Positions 34,062 through 42,182 of a stretch of 64,000 nucleotides of DNA are shown in pieces. This DNA is from Streptomyces sp. NBC_00775 (lineage in GTDB: Bacteria > Actinomycetota > Actinomycetes > Streptomycetales > Streptomycetaceae): positions 5,270,001-5,334,000 of the forward strand of contig NZ_CP108938.1 of the NCBI RefSeq assembly GCF_036347135.1, written 5' to 3'. Numbering within the stretch: position 1 is the stretch's first letter; every line of letters starts with the position of its first letter. The notes below the pieces were generated by a model. It was not told the origin of the DNA and did not search any database. It saw only the letters and a list, made by a program, of their open reading frames with translations. The position numbers and the translations under genes are program-made.

Positions 34062-35861
34062 TCAGCCGCCGGACAGCTTCGTGGCTGTCGGCGCGGGTAC
34101 CGGGACGTTCTCCCCGGACTTCCTCCAGGACGACGACGGCGCCAGTCTGTGGCGTACGTCCGCCGTGACGCGGGAGGCGAGAGCGGAGACGGTGGCGGGG
34201 AGCTGGGCCGTTCGGGCCGGGTGCTTGCCGTGGGCGGGGTGCTGGGCGAAGAGGGCGACCGTTACGGCGAGTCGTTCGTCATACGTGGTGTGCCAGAGCG
34301 TGCGCGTGCCGGCACTGCCGGTGAACGTGGGCAGTGGGCCGCCCTCGGAGTACACGAGCTTGTTGGCCACGTCCACGGCGAGCCGGTCCATCGCGGTGCG
34401 CGTGTCCGGGTGGGCCGCGTAGACGGTGCGGCCCCCGCGGGTGATCTTCTGGACGGTGTAGGGCTGGGCGTAGGTGCCGTTCGCCGCCGCCGTGGCGTAC
34501 GCGGCGGCCAGCCGGAGCGGGGTGGGCGCGGCGGACTTCCCCAGGGTGGTCAGGGGCGGGCCCAGCTTCCTCACCGTGAACGGCAGGAGCGCCGTGCCCG
34601 CCTCCACCGCTCCGTGCAGCGCGTCGTTGAAGGGCTGGCGGGCGTAGTCCGCGCCGCCGTACAGGACCCGGACCGCACCGTCGCCGGGGACCAGCGCGAC
34701 CACCGCCGTATGGAGCCGGGTGTCCTTCTCGGCCGGCTGGTCGGCCACCAGCTCCGCCGTCGCGTCCTGGGCCGTCAGGTCGAAGGTGGTGCGGACGGTG
34801 TAGCCGCCGCGGGCCAGCTCGTCCTGGGTGATGCCCAGCCGGTCGGCGGCCTCCGCGGCGGCCACGTCGATCAGGTACTGGCGCTGGCCGTCGGTGTCAC
34901 CGGGCGGATAGAAGCGGAACGCCGGGAAGCGGGCCGCGCCGCGCTGGGCCGGTGTGATGGCTCCGCTGTCGGCCATCGCGTCCAGCACCCACTCCCACCG
35001 GTCCGTCAGCTTCGCCGTCACCTTCGCGTCCGAGCCCGCCTTCTCGTAGTACGAGGGGATGTTGACGATGGCGGCCAGGGCGGCTCCCTGGCTGACGGTC
35101 AGGTTCTTCGCGTCCACGCCGAAGTAGTTGCGTGCCGCCGCCTGGATGCCCGCCGCGCCCCGGCCGAAGTACACCGTGTTGAGGTAGCCCTCCAGGATCT
35201 CGTCCTTCGACCTCGTCCGGTCCAGCTTGATCGCGATCAGGGCCTCCCGCGCCTTGCGGGACAACGACTGCTGTGGGCTGAGCAGCGCGTTCTTCACGTA
35301 CTGCTGCGTGATCGTGGAACCGCCCTGCCGGCCGCCCCCGCTCACCGTCGACCACGCCGCCCGGGCGATCGCGCTCGGCGAGATCCCGGTGTCCGTACGG
35401 AAGGAACGATTCTCCGCGGCGATCACCGCCTCCTGCACATGCCGCGGCACCTGCGAGAGCGGCACCTCCTGACGGTCGACCGGCCCGCGCCGCCCCAAAT
35501 AGTCGCCGTGCGCGTCGACGAACACCGTGCTCTGCATCGCCGTCTCCGGGTGCGGCTCGGGGATGATCGTCATCTTGTACGCCACCACGGCCGCGCCGAC
35601 GAGCGTCAGCAGGACGACGAGCAGCGCGACCAGCACGCGCCGCAGCCGGCGGCCGCGGGTGCGGCGGGCCCGGATACGGCGGGCGCGGAGGTGACGGGCC
35701 AGGCGGGCGAGGGCGCGTCGGTGGAGGGCACGTCGGCGGAGGGGGGCGCCGTCGGTGCCAGTTCCGGTGCCGGTTCCGATGCCGGTGCCAGGGCTGCCCC
35801 CGGGGGCTTGCGCGGCTGCCTTCATCCCGGCCCTCTTCCCTGCCTTCTTCCCGGCCCTCAC
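34062..35861 (-). CDS. Class A penicillin-binding-protein-like glycosyltransferase with degenerate transpeptidase domain
   Basis: 599 residues. Basic N-terminal tail, one membrane segment (~75-95), then a GT51 domain: AAENRSF with the catalytic Glu, GGSTITQQYVKN and ILEGYLNTVYFGRGAAGIQAAARNYFG. This polymerises glycan strands from lipid II. The C-terminal part aligns with the transpeptidase domain, but where SxxK (GSTFKP) is expected it reads GTALLPF, and the KTG block reads SAGT, so the Ser nucleophile and Lys are not seen. GTG start overlaps the upstream stop (GTGA) with AGGAG 7 nt ahead, giving an operon with the sigma factor at 36.6-37.2 kb. Probably a monofunctional polymerase at the cell surface. 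Confidence 0.8.
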   Translation of the reverse strand: MRAGKKAGKRAGMKAAAQAPGGSPGTGIGTGTGTGTDGAPLRRRALHRRALARLARHLRARRIRARRTRGRRLRRVLVALLVVLLTLVGAAVVAYKMTIIPEPHPETAMQSTVFVDAHGDYLGRRGPVDRQEVPLSQVPRHVQEAVIAAENRSFRTDTGISPSAIARAAWSTVSGGGRQGGSTITQQYVKNALLSPQQSLSRKAREALIAIKLDRTRSKDEILEGYLNTVYFGRGAAGIQAAARNYFGVDAKNLTVSQGAALAAIVNIPSYYEKAGSDAKVTAKLTDRWEWVLDAMADSGAITPAQRGAARFPAFRFYPPGDTDGQRQYLIDVAAAEAADRLGITQDELARGGYTVRTTFDLTAQDATAELVADQPAEKDTRLHTAVVALVPGDGAVRVLYGGADYARQPFNDALHGAVEAGTALLPFTVRKLGPPLTTLGKSAAPTPLRLAAAYATAAANGTYAQPYTVQKITRGGRTVYAAHPDTRTAMDRLAVDVANKLVYSEGGPLPTFTGSAGTRTLWHTTYDERLAVTVALFAQHPAHGKHPARTAQLPATVSALASRVTADVRHRLAPSSSWRKSGENVPVPAPTATKLSGG

Positions 35862-36604
35862 TGCGCGAACTCCTGGCTCGCGATCACCCCGCCCGCCGAG
35901 TCGTACACCGTGACTCTCCTGGTGATGCCGAGCACGCTGTCCGTGGACGTCACGGAGTCCGGCACCTTCATCACCAGGTACCAGACACCCCAGCCGGGCT
36001 TGCCCGCGAGCGTGAGCGCGGTGCCGGCGCGGTCGCCCGCGGCGGTCTTGACCTCGACGCGTGCCGGTTCGCCCGTGCCGTGGAAGATGCCGGAGAGGAA
36101 GTAGCTGTTCCCGTCCCCCGACTGCTGGAGGCTGACGCCGGGGCTGCTCATGTCGAGGTTCCCGTCCGTGACGCTGCGGAACTGGGCGCCGGGCGCCCCC
36201 GGCTCCAGCCAGTGCTTGCCGTCCTCGGTCAACCAGATCTTGGTGCCGGGCGCGACCCGCACCCGCTCGCCGGGTGTCACGACCCGCACCTTCCCCGCCG
36301 GCGCGGTTGCCGAGGGCGAGGGGCTCGTGCTGCCGGCGCTCGCGGCGGGCGGGCGCACGTGCTCGCCGGGTCCGGAGGCCGTGCCGTCGCGGAGCACCAC
36401 CACCGCCAGCGGCACCAGCAGCGCCCCGCAGGCGGCGCCCAGCACGGCGGTCCTGCGGCGCCGCCCGCGCCGGCGGCCCTCGCGCTCGATGGCGGCCAGC
36501 GGTACCGCGGAGGGCGTGACGTCGTACGCGGCCTCGGTGAACGCCTCGCGCAGCCGCTCGGCCTCGGCGGCCGGCGGGCGCGGGGAACGGAAGAGGTGGT
36601 TCAT
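35858..36604 (-). CDS. Membrane protein following SigE-type sigma factor (putative anti-sigma or envelope regulator)
   Basis: 248 residues: cytoplasmic N-terminus of ~50 residues, one membrane segment (VLGAACGALLVPLAVVVL), a Pro/Ser linker, and an external domain (~110-248). The external domain is paralogous to that of the gene at 37291-37911: shared blocks IWLTEDGKHW, QFRSVTDGNLDMSSPGVS, YFLSGIF and GKPGWGVWYLVMKVP. Overlaps the sigma factor stop (ATGA) and the PBP start (GTGA), so sigma factor, this protein and the PBP are translated together. The arrangement suggests an anti-sigma or sensing role, but no zinc anti-sigma motif is seen. Confidence 0.7.
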   Translation of the reverse strand: MNHLFRSPRPPAAEAERLREAFTEAAYDVTPSAVPLAAIEREGRRRGRRRRTAVLGAACGALLVPLAVVVLRDGTASGPGEHVRPPAASAGSTSPSPSATAPAGKVRVVTPGERVRVAPGTKIWLTEDGKHWLEPGAPGAQFRSVTDGNLDMSSPGVSLQQSGDGNSYFLSGIFHGTGEPARVEVKTAAGDRAGTALTLAGKPGWGVWYLVMKVPDSVTSTDSVLGITRRVTVYDSAGGVIASQEFAQ

Positions 36605-37194
36605 GGGCGGGCTCCGGAAACGGGGGGTCGGCCGGCGAACAAGGGGTGGGCGCGCAGGGCCGCGAGGCCGCGCCGGGCATGCGTCTTGACCGTGCCGACC
36701 GAGCAGCCGAGCAGCTGCGCGATCTCGGCCTCGCTCAGGTCCTCCCAGTAGCGCAGCACCATCACGGCACGTTGCCGCGCCGACAGCGCGGCCAGCGCCT
36801 GCTCCAGGGCCGCCCGCTGCTCGACGGCCTCCGCGTGCCCGGGCTCGCGCTGGTGCACCCGCTCGGGCAGGAACGGCGTCAGCAGCTGCGCGACCCGTCT
36901 CTTGCGCACCCGGCTGAGGTTGTTGTTGACCAGCGAGCGGCGTACGTAGAAGTCGACGTCGTCGCGCGGGACGCGCCGCCAGCGTGCGTAGACCTTGGCC
37001 AGCGTGGTCTGGACGAGATCCTCGGCCTCGTGGAAGTCGCCGGTGAGCATGTGCGCGGTGCGCACGAGGCGGGGCCAGGCCGCGGTGGCGTACGCGGCGA
37101 AGTCGCCGTTCTCGGCCGGACTTTGGGAGGCGGCGACAGGAACTTCGGAGACATCGGCGGGAACTTGGGAGGCGTCGGTGGGGTAGTGCGGCAC
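36601..37194 (-). CDS. RNA polymerase sigma factor, SigE/SigJ-like ECF family
   Basis: 197 residues. Region 2 (FAAYATAAWPRLVRTAHMLTGDFHEAEDLVQTTLAKVYARW) and region 4 (LSARQRAVMVLRYWEDLSEAEIAQLLGCSVGTVKTHARRGLAAL) are clear. This is the large 'SigE family' of Streptomyces ECF-like factors. First gene of the operon that includes the membrane protein and the glycosyltransferase, hence probably an envelope stress regulator. Start at the ATG at 37194; the first ~30 residues are not conserved-looking, so a later start is possible. Confidence 0.9.
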   Translation of the reverse strand: MPHYPTDASQVPADVSEVPVAASQSPAENGDFAAYATAAWPRLVRTAHMLTGDFHEAEDLVQTTLAKVYARWRRVPRDDVDFYVRRSLVNNNLSRVRKRRVAQLLTPFLPERVHQREPGHAEAVEQRAALEQALAALSARQRAVMVLRYWEDLSEAEIAQLLGCSVGTVKTHARRGLAALRAHPLFAGRPPVSGARP

Positions 37195-37290
37195 GGCCGG
37201 CGGTCCCTCGGGGTCGGGTACGTGGGGGGGTGGGGGTGGGCGGTGCGGGGGAGTCGAGACCTGAACAACCCGACTCTCCCGCCCGCACGG

Positions 37291-37911
37291 TCAGTTGAGC
37301 TTCAGCTGGGCGTAGACCTTGCCGTGGGTGGTGTAGACGGTGACGCCGTCGAAGTAGTCGAGGCCGCCCTTGTCATCGCCGGCCGGCACCTCGGCGGTGG
37401 CGTACCAGACGCCCCAGCCGGGCCTGCCCGCCAGCTCCAGGAGCTTGCCGTGCACGGTCCCGGCCGCGGTCTCCACCTCGACGCGGGACGCGGTGCCCTT
37501 GCCTCCGTAGTACAGGCCGGAGAGGAAGTAGTGGCCGTCCACGCCTTCCGTCTGCATCGACACACCGGGCTGGGTGAGGTCGATGTTCCCGTCGACCACG
37601 CTGCGGAACTGCGGCTCGGGAGACTCGGGCGTCGTCCAGTACTTGCCCTCCTCCGTGAGCCAGATCTCCGCGCCGCCCGGGACCTTCACATGCTCGCCCG
37701 GCGCGACGACACGGGCCGAAGGGGACTTCCTGACAGCCGGCTTGGCGGCCGGCTTGGCGGCGGACTTCACGGTCTGGACGACCTGCCGGTCGGTGCCGTG
37801 CGCCGCCTTCCCCGGTGAGGCGGCGTACGACACCGTGGGCGCCCCCACCAGTGCGACGGCGACCGCGGTGGCGGCCAGGTACTTCTGCTTCCGTGACATG
37901 GAACGGATCAT
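37291..37911 (-). CDS. Secreted protein paralogous to the neighbouring sigma-operon membrane protein
   Basis: 206 residues with a signal peptide (basic start, hydrophobic run ending near PTVSYAA, residue ~31). Mature part carries the same domain as the 35858-36604 product: IWLTEEGKYW, QFRSVVDGNIDLTQPGVSM, YFLSGLYYG and GRPGWGVWYATAEVP. Unlike that one it has no cytoplasmic part. GAGGAG 11 nt ahead of ATG at 37911; a second ATG at 37899 is possible. The domain has no known activity. It lies next to the L,D-transpeptidase gene, which fits a cell envelope role. Confidence 0.75.
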   Translation of the reverse strand: MIRSMSRKQKYLAATAVAVALVGAPTVSYAASPGKAAHGTDRQVVQTVKSAAKPAAKPAVRKSPSARVVAPGEHVKVPGGAEIWLTEEGKYWTTPESPEPQFRSVVDGNIDLTQPGVSMQTEGVDGHYFLSGLYYGGKGTASRVEVETAAGTVHGKLLELAGRPGWGVWYATAEVPAGDDKGGLDYFDGVTVYTTHGKVYAQLKLN

Positions 37912-38047
37912 TGAACGGACAACTCCTCGCGTTGTACGACATCCGAAACTGGCTGGAGGGCGCCTCTCCACCCCTTCAAACTCCCGGCGCTCGCACCCCG
38001 GATGACACGAAGGCCGAAAATTCTTCGCCGGGAATTCCTCGCGGGTG

Positions 38048-39052
38048 TCATGTCAGCGCGCTCCCCGCCCGCCACTGCTCCCAGCTCACGTTCCAGTCGC
38101 CGTACCCGTTGCCGGCGGCCACCGTGTCCTTGGAGCCGACGACCGTGACGACGTCGCCGGGGATGACCTCGTCGTAGAACCTCTTCGCCGTGCCGTCGGT
38201 GGCGAGTCCGACGCAGCCGTGGGTGACGTTCTGGTGCCCGGCGTACGTGTTCGCCTTCGGGTTCTGGTGGAGGTAGGTGCCGGAGGTGGTGAGGTGGACG
38301 GCGTAGTAGTAATAGCCCGCGTAGGAGTCGCCGTAGCCGACGGTCCGCGAGTCCATGAAGACCTTGGCCGACTTGTCGGAGACGACCATCGTGCCGTTCC
38401 AGGTGTCCATGCCCGGGGCGCCCGCGGTGATCGGCACGCGGCGCGTCGAACCGGCCTTCTCAACCGTCATGGTGTGTGTACGGACATCGACCGTGGCGAC
38501 GAGGGAGCGGCCCACCGTGAAGTGGCGAGTGATTCCGGCACCGGCCCTGACGGTGACCGCCGTGCCGGGCTTCCAGTACGCGCGCGGCCGGAAGTCGACG
38601 CGCTGCCCGTCGAGGAGATTGCGGTCCCTGACCCAGCTCCATGAGCCCTCGACCTCGGCGGTGACCTTCAACTGCCGCTCCACCTCGGCCCGTTCGGCGA
38701 CCGGTATCACGTGGTCGAAGGTCACGGAGATGGGCATCCCGACCCCCACGGTCTGCCCTTCGGCGATGTTGACGCGCGCGCCCCGCAGGGACTTGAGGGG
38801 GGTGGAGGTGGCGCTGGGCGTGGGCGTGGGCTTCGGTGAGGGGTTGAGGGTGACGGTGCCGGCCGGCTTCGCGCCCGCGTCCGCCCCGGTCCCCGCGCTC
38901 GTGCCCCCGCTCCCGTCGGCCACGGCCCGCGCCGAGCAGCCCGCCAGCGCGAGCGCGCACACGGCCGCCGCGCCCCAGGCGCGACCGATCCGCCGCCGCC
39001 TGGCTTCTGTTGGTCTCGTACTCCCCGTGCTCCCCGCGGTCCCCGTAGTCAT
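38048..39052 (-). CDS. L,D-transpeptidase lipoprotein (Ig-like plus YkuD domain)
   Basis: 334 residues. A lipobox ALAGC follows the signal peptide (Cys near residue 40), then a Ser/Thr/Pro linker, an Ig-like domain and a C-terminal YkuD domain with HQNVTHGCVGLATDG holding the nucleophilic Cys (HGC). Such enzymes make 3-3 cross-links in peptidoglycan outside the membrane. The residue after the Cys motif is Gly where Arg/Asn is more usual. GGGGGA 6 nt ahead of ATG. Divergent from the sigma factor at 39164. Confidence 0.9.
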   Translation of the reverse strand: MTTGTAGSTGSTRPTEARRRRIGRAWGAAAVCALALAGCSARAVADGSGGTSAGTGADAGAKPAGTVTLNPSPKPTPTPSATSTPLKSLRGARVNIAEGQTVGVGMPISVTFDHVIPVAERAEVERQLKVTAEVEGSWSWVRDRNLLDGQRVDFRPRAYWKPGTAVTVRAGAGITRHFTVGRSLVATVDVRTHTMTVEKAGSTRRVPITAGAPGMDTWNGTMVVSDKSAKVFMDSRTVGYGDSYAGYYYYAVHLTTSGTYLHQNPKANTYAGHQNVTHGCVGLATDGTAKRFYDEVIPGDVVTVVGSKDTVAAGNGYGDWNVSWEQWRAGSALT

Positions 39053-39163
39053 CGCGATCCCCCTGTGGTGTGTTTCGATGTGCGACGTACGGGACCTGTA
39101 CGCACGGCACGGACGGCCGGGTTGCATCGGGCCGCGGAAATTCCGGAAACTCCGGCGGGGGGC

Positions 39164-39685
39164 ATGACCGAGGAAGAGTTCGACGCGTTCTACGCGACCG
39201 CGTTCCCCCGGTTGACCGGCCAGCTCTTCGCGTTCACCGGGGACCACGGCGAGGCGCAGGATGTCGTCCAGGAGGCGTTCGTACGCGCCTGGGACCGGCG
39301 GCGGGAGTTCCTCGCCGACGGGGCGCCCGAGGCGTGGATACGGACCGTGGCGATGCGGCTCGCGGTGAGCCGCTGGCGTCGTGCGCGCCGCTGGCTGGAG
39401 CTGGTCCGGCGCACTCCGCCGCCCGAGCACACGCCGGGCCCCGACCCCGAGCGCACCGCCCTGGTGGCCGCGCTGCGCACGCTGCCCGAGGCGCAGCGGA
39501 TGGCCCTGGTTCTGCACCATCTGTGCGACCTGAGTGTCGAGCAGGTAGCCTCCGAAACCGGTGCCCCCGTCGGCACGGTCAAGGCCCGGCTGTCCCGTGG
39601 CCGGGCGGCGCTGGCGCGGGTGCTCTCGGTGGACTCGACGGACTCCGCGGACGAGGGGGAGAGGGAGGGCGGCCGTGTCCGATGA
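39164..39685 (+). CDS. ECF-type sigma factor (SigE/Sig70 family)
   Basis: 173 residues. Region 2: FDAFYATAFPRLTGQLFAFTGDHGEAQDVVQEAFVRAWDRR; region 4: LPEAQRMALVLHHLCDLSVEQVASETGAPVGTVKARLSRGRAAL. ATG after GGCGGGGGGC. It overlaps the following membrane protein gene by 11 bp, a typical sigma/anti-sigma arrangement. Its divergent neighbour is the L,D-transpeptidase gene, so envelope control is plausible. A second sigma factor lies 2 kb away. Confidence 0.9.
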   Translation: MTEEEFDAFYATAFPRLTGQLFAFTGDHGEAQDVVQEAFVRAWDRRREFLADGAPEAWIRTVAMRLAVSRWRRARRWLELVRRTPPPEHTPGPDPERTALVAALRTLPEAQRMALVLHHLCDLSVEQVASETGAPVGTVKARLSRGRAALARVLSVDSTDSADEGEREGGRVR

Positions 39686-40361
39686 ACTCACCTCGGGCCT
39701 CAGGGAGTTGGCCGCCGAAGGTGAAACGCTCCCGGTGCTGTCCGGTGCGGAGATCCGCGGCCGGGCGGTACGTCGTCGGCGGCGCCGGCGTACGACCGTG
39801 GCCGTGGCGGGTGCCTCCGCCGCCGTGGCACTCGCCCTGGTCGTCGCGGTGAACCTCGGCGGCGGCCACACGGAGCGGCGCCCGTCGCCGGCCGCCAGCC
39901 CGACCGGCACGCCGAGCCTTCCGGCGACGCCCGACGCCACGGTCGATCTCTCACGGCGTGTCATCTCGGTCGCAGGGCGGGAGCTGCCGCTCTCCTCCGG
40001 CTCCGTGTGGGCGCCCACGGGGACGGGCCGGATGATGGTCATCGCCAAGGAGGCCGCCAAGGTGCTGCCCGCTACCGAAGCCGGTTACAAGGTCGCGTAC
40101 GACCTCAAGGTGCCCTGGGTCATCGAGTTCAGCACCTCCGACGGGACGGCCAACTACATCGCCGGACTCACCTACGACGAGAAGGCTCCCGGCAACTACG
40201 ACCGCACCACCGGCTGGATCGGCCTGCGTACGGCCGACGCGAAGTGGCTGTACGCGCAGCTGCAACTCGGCTCACTGATCGACATCGAGGGAACGGCACC
40301 CTCGCCCGTGCCTACGGCTACCGCCGGTTCGGGTGGGGGCGCGGGGGGCTCGACCGGCTAG
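39675..40361 (+). CDS. Membrane protein paired with ECF sigma factor (putative anti-sigma factor)
   Basis: 228 residues: a ~40-residue cytoplasmic N-terminus (LRELAAEGETLPVLSGAEIRGRAVRRRRRRR), one membrane segment (TTVAVAGASAAVALALVVAV), then an external domain. GTG start with GAGGGAGGGC 5 nt upstream, overlapping the sigma gene by 11 bp. Topology and gene order match anti-sigma factors, but the N-terminus lacks the HxxxCxxC zinc motif, so the assignment is from context. The arrangement parallels the 36.6-35.9 kb pair. Confidence 0.7.
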   Translation: MSDELTSGLRELAAEGETLPVLSGAEIRGRAVRRRRRRRTTVAVAGASAAVALALVVAVNLGGGHTERRPSPAASPTGTPSLPATPDATVDLSRRVISVAGRELPLSSGSVWAPTGTGRMMVIAKEAAKVLPATEAGYKVAYDLKVPWVIEFSTSDGTANYIAGLTYDEKAPGNYDRTTGWIGLRTADAKWLYAQLQLGSLIDIEGTAPSPVPTATAGSGGGAGGSTG

Positions 40362-40364
40362 GTT

Positions 40365-40480
40365 TTCGCCCCCGCCGCCCCTACCCGTCCCATCCCGTAC
40401 CTGGGGGCTGCGCCCCCAGACCCCCGCTAAAAGATTGCGCAGTTCCCCGCGCCCCTTTTAGGGGCGCGGGGAACTGCGCG
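40365..40480. repeat. Intergenic repeat copy 3
   Basis: Same block order as copies 1 and 2, with GGGGGCTGCGCCCCC, AAAAGATT and a palindrome with arms GCGCAGTTCCCCGCGCCCC and complement around TTTTA. It lies just after the putative anti-sigma stop and before the convergent regulator gene, so it could terminate both. Confidence 0.85.
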
Positions 40481-40515
40481 ATCTTTTGGACCAGCCCCCA
40501 CGCGCCCCCACCCCG

Positions 40516-41859
40516 TCAGAGCGGGGGCTGGGCCGGGGCCGGGCCCAGGGTGGTGGTGCCGGGGGCCGTGCGGTGGCCGAGGCCTGTGCGGTAGGCGTCG
40601 AGGGCCGCCTCGATGCGGCCGGTGCGGCGGAGCAGGTCGCCGAGGAGGCGGCACAGGTCCGCGAGGTCCCCCGCCGCCCCTGCCCGCTCCAGCAGGCTCA
40701 TCGCCCGTACGTAGTGCTCCTCCGCCGTCTCCGTGTCCCGCGCGTCCTCCGCGATGATGCCGAGGAGCCGGTGCGCCCCGGCCGAGTGGACGGCGCCCCG
40801 CTCGGGGCTGAGATCACCGAGCACCCCGTGGAGCAGCCCCGCGGCCTCGTCGGACTTCCCGCGCCGGTGGAGCACGTCGGCCAGTTCCACGGCGACCTGG
40901 CTGGTGTAGAGGGCGGCCCGCTTGGCGGAGAGCATGGCCTGGGCCTCGCGCAACTCGCTCTCCGCCCGCTCCAGTTCGCCGTTCTGGGCGTACAGGTACC
41001 CGCGCATCCAGTGACAGTTGGCGAGCTCGGTACGGATCTGGAGCTGGCGGTAGAGCTCGGCGGCCTTGGCGAGGGACACATCGGCCTCGGCCATCCGCCC
41101 CTCGGCGATCATCGTCCGCGCCACCGAGCGGTGCATGCGGGCGACCAGCGCCGGGTCGCCGACCTGGGGGGCCAGGGCCAGCGCGAACTCGGCCGCCTGG
41201 GCCGCCCGGGCGTGCGCGCCCATGTCCATGTAGGGCGCTATGACACCCGTGTAGAGGAGCAGGAGGGCGTCCGGATCGTGCAGCCCTGTCCGGTTGAGCT
41301 CATCGAGCGTGGACTCGAACAGGTAGCAGGCGTAACGGAGTTCACCGGCGAGGTAGTGGGAGACGGCCCGTCCGCGCACGGCGGGCACGCGCTGCGGGAG
41401 CGGTGCGTCGCCGGTCCTGCGCTCCGATTCCTCGAACCGCTCACGCGCCGTGGCCAGGTCGCCCGTCTCCAGGGCGCATTCACCGAGCCCCAGCAGCGCG
41501 GCGGCCTGCTCGGCGACCAGCCCGTGCGCGTCCGCCTCCGCGAGCAGACCGGTGTACTGCTCGGCGGCGACCTCGGCCTCACCGGTGGCGAGCGTGCGCT
41601 GCGCGTCGGTCAGGCGGAGCCGGAGGTCGGTGGCGAGGTGGGCGGGGCGGCCGGTGGTGAGCTCCTCGTAGGCGATCCCGAGCCGGTCGGCGATGTGCCG
41701 CAGCGCGAGCTCGGAGGCCCGCACCCGGCCGGCCTCCAGGGTGGAGATGTACGCGGGCGTGTACGCGGGTTCCGCCAGCTGCTTCTGCGTCAACCCGCGT
41801 TCCGTACGCAGCTGTTGCACCCTGCGCCCGATGATCTCCGGGCCGTCACGCTCCGCCAT
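40516..41859 (-). CDS. XRE family regulator with TPR repeats
   Basis: 447 residues. N-terminal HTH (RVQQLRTERGLTQKQLAEPAYTPAYISTLEAGRV), then ~350 residues of helical TPR-like repeats from about residue 80 (e.g. AEQYTGLLAEADAHGLVAEQAAALLGLGECALETGDLATARERFEE). The architecture resembles peptide-sensing regulators such as PlcR/NprR and many uncharacterised Streptomyces regulators. Divergent from a predicted secreted peptide gene, with palindromes in both gaps, so autoregulation plus control of the divergent unit is likely. The substrate/effector is unknown. Confidence 0.85.
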   Translation of the reverse strand: MAERDGPEIIGRRVQQLRTERGLTQKQLAEPAYTPAYISTLEAGRVRASELALRHIADRLGIAYEELTTGRPAHLATDLRLRLTDAQRTLATGEAEVAAEQYTGLLAEADAHGLVAEQAAALLGLGECALETGDLATARERFEESERRTGDAPLPQRVPAVRGRAVSHYLAGELRYACYLFESTLDELNRTGLHDPDALLLLYTGVIAPYMDMGAHARAAQAAEFALALAPQVGDPALVARMHRSVARTMIAEGRMAEADVSLAKAAELYRQLQIRTELANCHWMRGYLYAQNGELERAESELREAQAMLSAKRAALYTSQVAVELADVLHRRGKSDEAAGLLHGVLGDLSPERGAVHSAGAHRLLGIIAEDARDTETAEEHYVRAMSLLERAGAAGDLADLCRLLGDLLRRTGRIEAALDAYRTGLGHRTAPGTTTLGPAPAQPPL

Positions 41860-41860
41860 G

Positions 41861-41889
41861 TATTAAGCATGCCATTAAGTCGACTTACG
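41861..41889. promoter_or_regulatory. Candidate operator A next to XRE-TPR gene
   Basis: ATTAAG repeats and a perfect 12-bp palindrome TAAGTCGACTTA (41876-41887) lie directly upstream of the regulator start. AT-rich relative to surrounding DNA. Confidence 0.5.
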
Positions 41890-41957
41890 TTCGGTCAACT
41901 CTTGACTATCGTCCAACTCCCCAGGGCCCTCTTGCCCTTTGATGCCGGGAGCCCCTA

Positions 41958-41990
41958 CGTTAAGCGACGGATTAAGCCCGCTTAATACTG
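41958..41990. promoter_or_regulatory. Candidate operator B upstream of secreted peptide gene
   Basis: ATTAAGCCCGCTTAAT (41971-41986) is a 7-2-7 perfect inverted repeat, preceded by GTTAAGCG. It shares the TTAAG core with operator A, as expected for one regulator binding both sides. Confidence 0.55.
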
Positions 41991-42011
41991 CGCTGTTGCT
42001 GCGAGGTCGCC

Positions 42012-42182
42012 GTGTTCCGACGTATTTTCGCGCGCTACTCCAGAGGGTTCGGTGCGGCCGTCATCGCGGTCGCGGCACTGGTCACGGCGGCGAACGCGGG
42101 CCCGGCCCGCGCGGCGGAGCCGCATTCCGCCGCACACGCCCCCGCGCCCCTCGGCGGCATCTCTCCTACCCTGGCCCCGTGA
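42012..42182 (+). CDS. 56-residue predicted secreted peptide
   Basis: Reads MFRRIFARYSRGFGAA and onward: basic N-terminus, hydrophobic stretch AVIAVAALVTAANAG and signal-peptidase-like sites near ARAA (residues 30-35). The mature tail is EPHSAAHAPAPLGGISPTLAP, Pro-rich, without Cys. GTG with GCGAGG upstream. Its TGA overlaps the GTG of the M20 amidohydrolase gene (GTGA), which supports translation. It is too short for a known family. Beside an XRE-TPR regulator it is a candidate signalling peptide; alternatively it may only couple translation of the downstream enzyme. Confidence 0.5.
   Translation: MFRRIFARYSRGFGAAVIAVAALVTAANAGPARAAEPHSAAHAPAPLGGISPTLAP

Noticed and set aside
38048..40060. 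Very long ORF extending the L,D-transpeptidase upstream to 40060
   Set aside because: It runs across a divergent sigma factor gene with clear motifs. The lipoprotein start at 39052 has a good ribosome binding site and signal peptide.
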